Source of the DNA: Actinomycetales bacterium
GTDB taxonomy: Bacteria; Actinomycetota; Actinomycetes; Actinomycetales; BWSM-131
Assembly: GCA_030149025.1 (NCBI GenBank)
Contig: JASBSH010000005.1
Span: forward strand, 1-41,372
Reading direction: 5' to 3'
DNA: 41,372 nt
Positions 36,349 to 41,372 of this stretch are shown here, piece after piece; the stretch's first letter is position 1; each line of letters opens with the position of its first letter. The notes under the pieces are model-generated. The model made no database searches, was not told the DNA's origin, and saw only the letters and a program-made list of their open reading frames with translations. The position numbers and the translations under genes were made by a program.

Positions 36349-36965
36349 GACCTGCTTCCCCCTTCTTGCTCGGTGCTGAGGGCTGTGCGTAGAGCCGAAA
36401 GGCCCCTGTGTGCGTGGCTTTTCACAGCTCCGCGCGTGATGCCGAGCAGGTCGGCGATATCCGCCTCGCTGGCGTCCGCGTAGTACCGCAGCACCAGCAC
36501 CTCGCGCTGGCGCTGAGGCAGCCGGTCCAGTGCCGCCATGACCTGCCGGGTCTCGCTGCTGGTGACCGCGCGTTCCTCGGGCCCGGCGGGCTCGGGCTCG
36601 GCAGGCTGGCGATGCCGCAGCTCGACCTGGCGGTGCCGCTGGACTGAACGGCAGCCGTTGACCACGCTGGCGCGCAGGTAGCCGGCCGCGGCGTGCGGGT
36701 CCTGCAGCCGGTTCCACCGTCCGTGGAGCGCGACGAAGGCGTCCTGCACGACCTCCTCGGCGGTCCCGCTCTCACCGAGGAGCAGGGCGGCCAGCCGCAC
36801 CATGGGCACCCAGTGCGTGCCGTACAGCACCCGGACCGCCTGGTCGGCGTCCCACCGCGACGGTTCGGCGACGGCGGAGTCGCCGACCGGATCGGGCACC
36901 GGTCGCACCCCCGCCTCCCTTCCCGCATCGGTTGCCGGAACCACCGGCAGGATCATCGTGCTCAC
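36345..36965 (-). CDS. SigE-family ECF RNA polymerase sigma factor
   Basis: A 206-residue group 4 sigma factor. Region 2 includes VRVLYGTHWVPMVRLAALLLGESGTAEEVVQDAFVALHGRW and region 4 includes LPQRQREVLVLRYYADASEADIADLLGITRGAVKSHAHRGLSALR; the pattern is that of the actinobacterial SigE family. It is followed by the GerMN membrane protein with a 4-nt overlap. The start is uncertain among GTG 36980, GTG 36965 and ATG 36956; none has a strong Shine-Dalgarno. It is divergent from the hit gene and sits where rsmE is common in relatives. Confidence 0.88.
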   Translation of the reverse strand: MSTMILPVVPATDAGREAGVRPVPDPVGDSAVAEPSRWDADQAVRVLYGTHWVPMVRLAALLLGESGTAEEVVQDAFVALHGRWNRLQDPHAAAGYLRASVVNGCRSVQRHRQVELRHRQPAEPEPAGPEERAVTSSETRQVMAALDRLPQRQREVLVLRYYADASEADIADLLGITRGAVKSHAHRGLSALRTALSTEQEGGSRS

Positions 36966-37032
36966 ACCCCGTACACGCACAGAGGGCGTGGGAGGTTGAC
37001 GTACGCTCGCGGCGATCTGCGCCGACTCTCGC

Positions 37033-37038
37033 TAGGGT
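37033..37038 (+). promoter_or_regulatory. -10 element before hit
   Basis: TAGGGT ends 6 nt before ATG 37045, the start of a 19-codon ORF that runs into hit. No -35 consensus is evident. Confidence 0.55.
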
Positions 37039-37044
37039 GCCGCA

Positions 37045-37104
37045 ATGGCCTCCGATGACCAGCGCGACACGCGCGACCGCCCACCGACGAGATCGAAGCG
37101 ATGA
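37045..37104 (+). CDS. Leaderless short ORF coupled to hit
   Basis: ATG right after a -10 box, encoding MASDDQRDTRDRPPTRSKR, with TGA overlapping the hit ATG (ATGA). The sequence is charged and of no known family. It probably lets ribosomes loaded on a leaderless mRNA reinitiate at hit, which itself has only a weak Shine-Dalgarno. Confidence 0.5.
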   Translation: MASDDQRDTRDRPPTRSKR

Positions 37105-37457
37105 GCAACCGGATCACCGATCCCGACTGCCTGTTCTGCAAGATCGTCGCGGGGCAGCTGCCCGCGAACGTCGTGGCGGACGAGGAGAAGGTACTCGCCT
37201 TCCGTGACATCGACCCGAAGGCGCCGCTGCACGTCCTCGTCGTCCCCAAGGACCACCACGCCGACGTCACGACGCTGGCGCACGCGGACGGCGCCACGCT
37301 GGCCGAGCTGGTCAAGCTCGGTTCCCGCATCGCAGCCGACGAGGCCGGCGGGGAGTTCCGCCTGGTGTTCAACACCGGGCCGTCCAGCGGTCAGAGCGTC
37401 TTCCACGTGCACGGCCACGTGCTGGGTGGTCGTGACATGGGCTGGCCGCCCGGCTGA
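37101..37457 (+). CDS. HIT-family nucleotide hydrolase
   Basis: A 118-residue histidine-triad protein, the HinT type that hydrolyses adenosine 5'-phosphoramidates and related nucleotide conjugates. Features are DPDCLFCKIVAGQLPANVVADEEKVLAFRDIDPKAPLHVLVVPK and the triad FHVHGHVLGG near the C-terminus (His-x-His-x-His). ATG 37101 gives the canonical start MSNRITDPDCLFCKI. It overlaps by 4 nt with the short ORF before it, and phoH follows after 69 nt, the usual hit-phoH-ybeY neighbourhood. Confidence 0.94.
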   Translation: MSNRITDPDCLFCKIVAGQLPANVVADEEKVLAFRDIDPKAPLHVLVVPKDHHADVTTLAHADGATLAELVKLGSRIAADEAGGEFRLVFNTGPSSGQSVFHVHGHVLGGRDMGWPPG

Positions 37458-37461
37458 TCGG

Positions 37462-37467
37462 TAGCAT
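37462..37467 (+). promoter_or_regulatory. Possible -10 of a phoH transcript
   Basis: TAGCAT lies 5 nt after the hit stop and 59 nt before the phoH ATG; a -35 at the right spacing is weak (TGGGCT). Confidence 0.3.
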
Positions 37468-37526
37468 GGTGGGGACCTATCGATCACGTACCGCCTCGTC
37501 CCAAGGAGCAGGGCCCTCGCCCGACC

Positions 37527-38696
37527 ATGACCGATCAGCCAACCGGTCCCGACACCAGCGATGCTGGAAAGTTCCCCACGCAGGGCTCCGTGAACGCTCC
37601 ACGCGAGACGCAGCACAAGATCGTGGTGCCCGGCGACGTCCCGATGGTCTCCCTGCTCGGCACCGGCGATGAGCTGCTGCGTGTGGTCGAGAGGGCGTTC
37701 CCCCGTGTCGACATCCACGTGCGAGGCAACGAGGTCACCGTTACCGGCCGGGTCGGCGACGTAGCCCTCGTCGAACGGCTCGTGGACGAGATGCTCGCCG
37801 TGCTGGCAGGCGGTCAGGCGCTGAGCCCGGACGCCGTCGAGCGGTCCATCGGCATGCTGCGGCACACCGAGGGGGAACGTCCGGCGGACGTGCTGACGCT
37901 GTCGGTGCTGAGCAACCGTGGCCGGACCATCCGGCCGAAGACTCTGAACCAGAAGCGCTACGTCGACGCGATCGACAAGCACACCGTCGTGTTCGGCATC
38001 GGCCCGGCCGGTACCGGCAAGACGTACCTGGCGATGGCCAAGGCCGTGCAGGCGCTGCAGAGCAAGGTCGTGAACCGGATCATCCTCACGCGCCCCGCTG
38101 TCGAGGCGGGGGAGCGGCTCGGGTTCCTCCCCGGCACCCTCACCGAGAAGATCGACCCCTACCTGCGGCCGCTGTACGATGCGCTGCACGACATGATCGA
38201 CCCGGACTCGATCCCGCGACTCATGGCCGCCGGGACGATCGAGGTCGCACCGCTGGCGTACATGCGGGGTAGAACCCTCAATGACGCCTTCATCATCCTC
38301 GACGAGGCGCAGAACACCTCGCCCGAGCAGATGAAGATGTTCCTCACCCGGCTCGGGTTCGGGTCGAAGATGGTCGTGACCGGCGACGTCACCCAGGTGG
38401 ACCTGCCGAGCGGCAACCAGTCGGGCCTGCGGGTGGTCACGCAGATCCTCGAGGGGATCGAGGACGTCAACTTCACCTACCTCGGCAGCGCGGACGTCGT
38501 CCGGCACCGCCTCGTCAGCGAGATCGTCGACGCCTACGGCCGGTGGGACGCCGAGCGCCGGTCCGCCGACGGGGGAGAAGGACGTGCCCGTGAAGGACGT
38601 GGCCCTGAAGGACGTGGCCCTGAAAGACGCCGCCCGGACGCCGGCCCTCGCGACCGTGACCGGGCCCGCCGCGCCGGCGGTCGGGACGCGCGATGA
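37527..38696 (+). CDS. phoH: PhoH family ATPase
   Basis: A cytoplasmic ATPase linked to RNA metabolism through its position beside ybeY and era. The 389-residue protein has an N-terminal KH-like domain (VPMVSLLGTGDELLRVVERAFPRVDIHVRGNEVTV), Walker A GPAGTGKT (159-166), Walker B FIILDEAQN (about 255-263) and TGDVTQVDLP. The C-terminal 40 residues are an Arg/Gly/Glu/Pro tail encoded by a 15-bp tandem repeat. AAGGAG (37503-37508) is 18 nt from the ATG, but a 12-nt GGGC-CCTC-GCCC hairpin in between would shorten the effective spacing to 6 nt. It overlaps ybeY by 4 nt. Confidence 0.94.
   Translation: MTDQPTGPDTSDAGKFPTQGSVNAPRETQHKIVVPGDVPMVSLLGTGDELLRVVERAFPRVDIHVRGNEVTVTGRVGDVALVERLVDEMLAVLAGGQALSPDAVERSIGMLRHTEGERPADVLTLSVLSNRGRTIRPKTLNQKRYVDAIDKHTVVFGIGPAGTGKTYLAMAKAVQALQSKVVNRIILTRPAVEAGERLGFLPGTLTEKIDPYLRPLYDALHDMIDPDSIPRLMAAGTIEVAPLAYMRGRTLNDAFIILDEAQNTSPEQMKMFLTRLGFGSKMVVTGDVTQVDLPSGNQSGLRVVTQILEGIEDVNFTYLGSADVVRHRLVSEIVDAYGRWDAERRSADGGEGRAREGRGPEGRGPERRRPDAGPRDRDRARRAGGRDAR
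38577..38636 (+). repeat. 15-bp tandem repeat in the phoH 3' end
   Basis: Four units (38577-38591, 38592-38606, 38607-38621, 38622-38636); the middle two are identical (GAAGGACGTGGCCCT), the outer ones diverged. In frame they give EGRAR-EGRGP-EGRGP-ERRRP. Confidence 0.9.
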
Positions 38697-39154
38697 GCAT
38701 CGAGGTCGTCAACGAGTCGGGCGAAGGGGTCGACGAGAGGGAGGTCGCCGCACTCGCACGGCACGTCCTGGACGCCTTGCACGTCCACCCGCAGGCCGAG
38801 CTGTCGGTGCTGCTCGTCGACACCGAGGCGATGTCGAAGCTGCACGAGCAGTGGATGGACGAGCCCGGCCCCACGGACGTGCTGAGCTTTCCGATGGACG
38901 AGCTGCGTCCCGGCCGGGAGGGGGAGCCGAGCGGACCGGGTCTGCTGGGTGACGTCGTCCTCTGCCCGCAGGTCGCAGCGGAGCAGGCCGCGCGCGCCGG
39001 GCACGCGCCGGCCGAGGAGCTCCTGCTGCTCACGACGCACGGCATCCTGCACCTGCTCGGCTACGACCACGCGGAGCCGGACGAGGAGAAGGAGATGTTC
39101 GGCCTGCAGCGCCAGCTCCTGCTGACGTTCCTGTCGCTGGGGGGACGAAGGTGA
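38693..39154 (+). CDS. ybeY: rRNA maturation endoribonuclease YbeY
   Basis: A zinc-dependent RNase needed for 16S rRNA 3' maturation and ribosome quality control. The 153-residue product has the metal motif HGILHLLGYDH (about 115-125, H-x3-H-x5-H) followed by DEEKEMFGLQRQLL, plus the upstream GPTDVLSFPMDE typical of the family. The ATG overlaps the phoH stop (ATGA), and the corC gene begins 7 nt after its own stop, so phoH, ybeY and corC form one translational run. Confidence 0.95.
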   Translation: MSIEVVNESGEGVDEREVAALARHVLDALHVHPQAELSVLLVDTEAMSKLHEQWMDEPGPTDVLSFPMDELRPGREGEPSGPGLLGDVVLCPQVAAEQAARAGHAPAEELLLLTTHGILHLLGYDHAEPDEEKEMFGLQRQLLLTFLSLGGRR

Positions 39155-39161
39155 CCGCCAG

Positions 39162-40526
39162 GTGACTGCTGGCCCGGTCGTGCCGATCGTCCTCATCGGC
39201 GTCGCCGCGCTCGTGCTCGCCGGCCTGATCGCCGCGGCCGAGGCAGCCCTCGGCCGGCTCACCAGGGGAGAGGTCGCCCAGCTCGTCGCCGACGGCAGGC
39301 GCGGCGCCGACGCGGTGCAATCCGTTCTCGAGGATCCGGCCCCGCTCGTCAACGTCTCGGTCTTCCTGCGGCTGCTGATGGAGTCCCTGGCCGCCGTGTC
39401 CGCCACGCTCGTCGTCGCCGGCCTGGTCAGCGGCTGGGCGCTCATCCTGGTCGTGACCGGTGCTGTGATGGGCGTGATCACCTTCTCGATCGTCGGGGTG
39501 AGCCCGCGCACCATCGGCCGGCAGCACGCCGAGACCGTGGCGTGCCTCATCGTCCCCCCGCTGCGCCGCCTGACGACGCTGCTCGGTCCGCTGGCGCAGC
39601 TGCTCGTCGCACTGGCGAACGCGGTCACCCCGGGGCGGGGGCTGCGCGACGGCCCGTTCACCTCCGAGGTGGAGCTCCGCGAGCTCGTCGACCTCGCGAG
39701 CGAGTCCCAGGTGATCGAGGCCGGCGAGCGCGAGATGGTGCACAACGTCTTCGAGCTCGGCGACACCCTCGTGCGCGAGGTGATGGTGCCCCGCACCGAC
39801 ATGGTGACCATCCAGCACGGCATCACGCTGCACAAGGCGATGAGCCTCTTTCTGCGCTCCGGCTTCTCCCGGATCCCCGTGGTCGGCAAGGACGTGGACG
39901 ACATCCTCGGCGTGCTGTACCTCAAGGACGTCGCCCGACGCTTCCACGACAGCTACGAGGTCGCCGTCCGGGTGCCCGTCGACGACGTCATGCGGCCACC
40001 GGTGTTCGTCCCCGAGAGCAAGCCCGTGGACGCCCTGCTCCGGGAGATGCAGCGCACCTTCGCGCACGTCGCGATCGTCGTGGACGAGTACGGCGGCACC
40101 GCGGGGCTGGTGACGATCGAGGACCTGATCGAGGAGATCGTCGGTGAGATCGCCGACGAGTACGACCGGGAGGCGCCGGGTATCGAGCCCCTCGAGGAGG
40201 GCACCTTCCGGGTCAGCACGCGTACCCCGATCGACGAGGTCGCGGAGCTGTTCGGGGTGGACCTCGACGACGACGAGGTCGACTCCGTCGGTGGCCTGCT
40301 GGCGAAGGCCCTCGGCAAGGTGCCGATCCCCGGTGCGACGGCGACCGTCGGCGGCCTGGAGCTCACCGCCGAGCGGCGGGAGGGTCGCCGCAACCGCATC
40401 GCCACGATCCTGGTGCGGCGCGCCCCTGCTGACGACCAGGACGAGGACGACGACACGCACGACGCCCTGTCGGGCGGCGGTGCCGTCGGGGCCCGCGACG
40501 GCCGCGACGAGGGAGGACGCCGGTGA
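39162..40526 (+). CDS. CNNM/CorC-type transporter-associated protein
   Basis: A 454-residue membrane protein of the hemolysin/CorC group linked to Mg or Co efflux. It has an N-terminal DUF21 (CNNM) membrane domain (about 1-175) with helices IVLIGVAALVLAGLIAAAEAAL and LILVVTGAVMGVITFSIVGVSPRTIG, a tandem CBS pair (about 195-325, EVMVPRTDMVTI ... VMRPPVFVPESKPVDALLREM, VDEYGGTAGLVTIEDLIEEIVGEI) and a C-terminal CorC_HlyC domain (about 345-420). An acidic tail follows. GTG 39162 is 7 nt after ybeY. The acidic end of the gene leads into a short ORF that links to era. Confidence 0.92.
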   Translation: MTAGPVVPIVLIGVAALVLAGLIAAAEAALGRLTRGEVAQLVADGRRGADAVQSVLEDPAPLVNVSVFLRLLMESLAAVSATLVVAGLVSGWALILVVTGAVMGVITFSIVGVSPRTIGRQHAETVACLIVPPLRRLTTLLGPLAQLLVALANAVTPGRGLRDGPFTSEVELRELVDLASESQVIEAGEREMVHNVFELGDTLVREVMVPRTDMVTIQHGITLHKAMSLFLRSGFSRIPVVGKDVDDILGVLYLKDVARRFHDSYEVAVRVPVDDVMRPPVFVPESKPVDALLREMQRTFAHVAIVVDEYGGTAGLVTIEDLIEEIVGEIADEYDREAPGIEPLEEGTFRVSTRTPIDEVAELFGVDLDDDEVDSVGGLLAKALGKVPIPGATATVGGLELTAERREGRRNRIATILVRRAPADDQDEDDDTHDALSGGGAVGARDGRDEGGRR

Positions 40527-40579
40527 GCGACGGGCGGCCGATAAACGACGCGACGCCGGTGAACGAGCTGAGCCGATGA
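40523..40579 (+). CDS. Short ORF linking corC and era
   Basis: 18 codons (MSDGRPINDATPVNELSR). GGGAGGA (40511-40517) is 5 nt before the GTG, the GTG overlaps the corC stop (GTGA), and its TGA overlaps the era ATG (ATGA). Many actinobacteria have a cytidine-deaminase-like gene here (Rv2365c position), so it may be a remnant of that gene's start kept as a translational coupler. Confidence 0.5.
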   Translation: MSDGRPINDATPVNELSR

Positions 40580-41372
40580 ACGAGGTCGAGCACCGGTCGG
40601 GTTTCGCGTGTCTGGTCGGCCGGCCGAACGCGGGCAAGTCCACGCTGACGAACGCGCTGGTCGGCCAGAAGGTCGCGATCACCTCCAGCCGCCCGCAGAC
40701 GACCAGGCACACCATCCGGGGGATCGTGCACCGCCCCGACGCGCAGCTCGTCCTGGTCGACACCCCGGGTCTGCACCGGCCGAGAACGCTTCTCGGGCAA
40801 CGCCTGAACGACTTGGTCATGGAGACCCTGCACGAGGTCGACGTTGCCGGGTTCTGCATCCCCGCCGACCAGAAGGTCGGCCCCGGGGACCGGTTCATCG
40901 CCTCCAAGCTCGCCGAGCTCAACGCCGGGCGCCGCAAGACCCCCGTGGTCGCGATCGTGACCAAGGCCGACCTGGTCGACCGGGCGCGGCTGGCCGAGCA
41001 CCTCGTCGAGGTGAGCGAGCTCGGCGACTGGCGTGACGTCGTCCCGGTCTCCGCCACCGACGGTTTCCAGGTGGACGTCGTCGCCGACCTGCTGGTCGCG
41101 GCGCTGCCGGAGGGTCCGCCGCTGTACCCCGAGGGCGAGCTGACCGACGAGCCCGAGGCCGTGATGGTCGCCGATCTCGTCCGAGAGGCGGCCCTGGAGG
41201 GCGTGCGCGACGAGCTGCCGCACAGCGTCGCCGTCCTCGTCGAGGAGATGGTCCCGCGGCCGGACAGGGACGACGGGCTGCTCGACGTGTACGTCAACGT
41301 CTTCGTCGAGCGGGAGTCGCAGAAGGGCATCGTGATCGGCCGTGGCGGTTCGCGGCTGCGGGAGGTCGGCTC
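40576..41372 (+). CDS. era: GTPase Era (partial, runs off the window)
   Basis: Era binds the 3' end of 16S rRNA during 30S assembly. The 265 visible residues cover the G domain with GRPNAGKS (15-22), SSRPQTTRHTIRGIV, DTPGLHRP (62-69) and the actinobacterial-type TKAD in place of NKxD, then the start of the KH domain with KGIVIGRGGSRLREVG. The 3' end lies beyond the window. The ATG at 40576 is chosen for the canonical MNEVEHRSGFACLVGRPN start and overlaps the preceding short ORF. It closes the ybeY-corC-era ribosome-maturation block. Confidence 0.95.
   Translation, partial: MNEVEHRSGFACLVGRPNAGKSTLTNALVGQKVAITSSRPQTTRHTIRGIVHRPDAQLVLVDTPGLHRPRTLLGQRLNDLVMETLHEVDVAGFCIPADQKVGPGDRFIASKLAELNAGRRKTPVVAIVTKADLVDRARLAEHLVEVSELGDWRDVVPVSATDGFQVDVVADLLVAALPEGPPLYPEGELTDEPEAVMVADLVREAALEGVRDELPHSVAVLVEEMVPRPDRDDGLLDVYVNVFVERESQKGIVIGRGGSRLREVG

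Noticed and set aside
36996..37001. TTGACG as the -35 of the hit promoter
   Set aside because: It is 31 nt from the TAGGGT -10, far beyond a usable spacing.
38577..38636. CRISPR-like short repeats
   Set aside because: Units are directly tandem without spacers and are in frame inside phoH.
39030..41330. 766-codon open frame antisense to corC and era
   Set aside because: The two plus-strand genes show clear domains; the antisense frame has none and spans their boundary.

Overview
The window is high-GC DNA with dense GTG starts, short gaps, ATGA/GTGA stop-start overlaps and the conserved actinobacterial housekeeping order: rplU-rpmA-obg-proB-X-proA-(small membrane protein)-nadD-LCP/LytR_C-rsfS-gpgP, then leuS-degV-comEA-comEC-holA, rpsT/lepA, hemW, hrcA-dnaJ, and hit-phoH-ybeY-corC-era. 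The nadD-rsfS-phosphatase order matches Mycobacterium tuberculosis Rv2421c-Rv2419c. I read it as a chromosome segment of a high-GC member of the Actinomycetota (class Actinomycetes); the sequence alone does not let me name a family.

Region by region. 1-9200: ribosomal proteins L21/L27 behind a good promoter, a hairpin terminator plus a second 26-bp inverted repeat, Obg GTPase, proline synthesis (proB, proA), NAD synthesis (nadD), a divergent LytR-CpsA-Psr-like wall protein, ribosome silencing factor and a histidine phosphatase. 9200-12470: a variable patch with a palindrome-rich element, tRNA-Ala(GGC), a truncated FMN reductase pseudogene, an O6-alkylguanine methyltransferase, a degenerate GGDEF protein, a UbiA prenyltransferase and a clear leucine attenuator. 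12470-21980: leuS, degV, DNA-uptake genes comEA/comEC, DNA polymerase III delta (holA) and a DUF3048 lipoprotein. 21980-30390: AtoE-type transporter, rpsT, lepA, an EamA exporter, a long-chain acyl-CoA synthetase and hemW. 30365-32510 (minus strand): two DUF4870 membrane proteins and a DUF3097 protein. 32560-34940: CIRCE-controlled hrcA-dnaJ. 34940-37000: a repeat-packed spacer and an inverted ECF sigma/GerMN pair, occupying the place where many actinobacteria carry rsmE. 37045-41372: hit, phoH, ybeY, corC and the 5' part of era, a ribosome maturation/RNA quality control run.

The most notable non-coding structure is upstream of leuS: a -10 box, a leaderless 11-residue peptide with four leucines, competing hairpins and a U-tract terminator, which reads as ribosome-mediated attenuation of leucyl-tRNA synthetase. 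Other themes are (i) a dispersed intergenic palindrome family built on TGATCATG (five sites), (ii) repeated leaderless start geometry (a -10 hexamer ending 6-7 nt before the start codon) at seven or so genes, and (iii) very short ORFs whose stop codon overlaps the next gene's start (before hit, DUF4870 and era). No prophage, insertion sequence, CRISPR array or biosynthetic cluster was seen.
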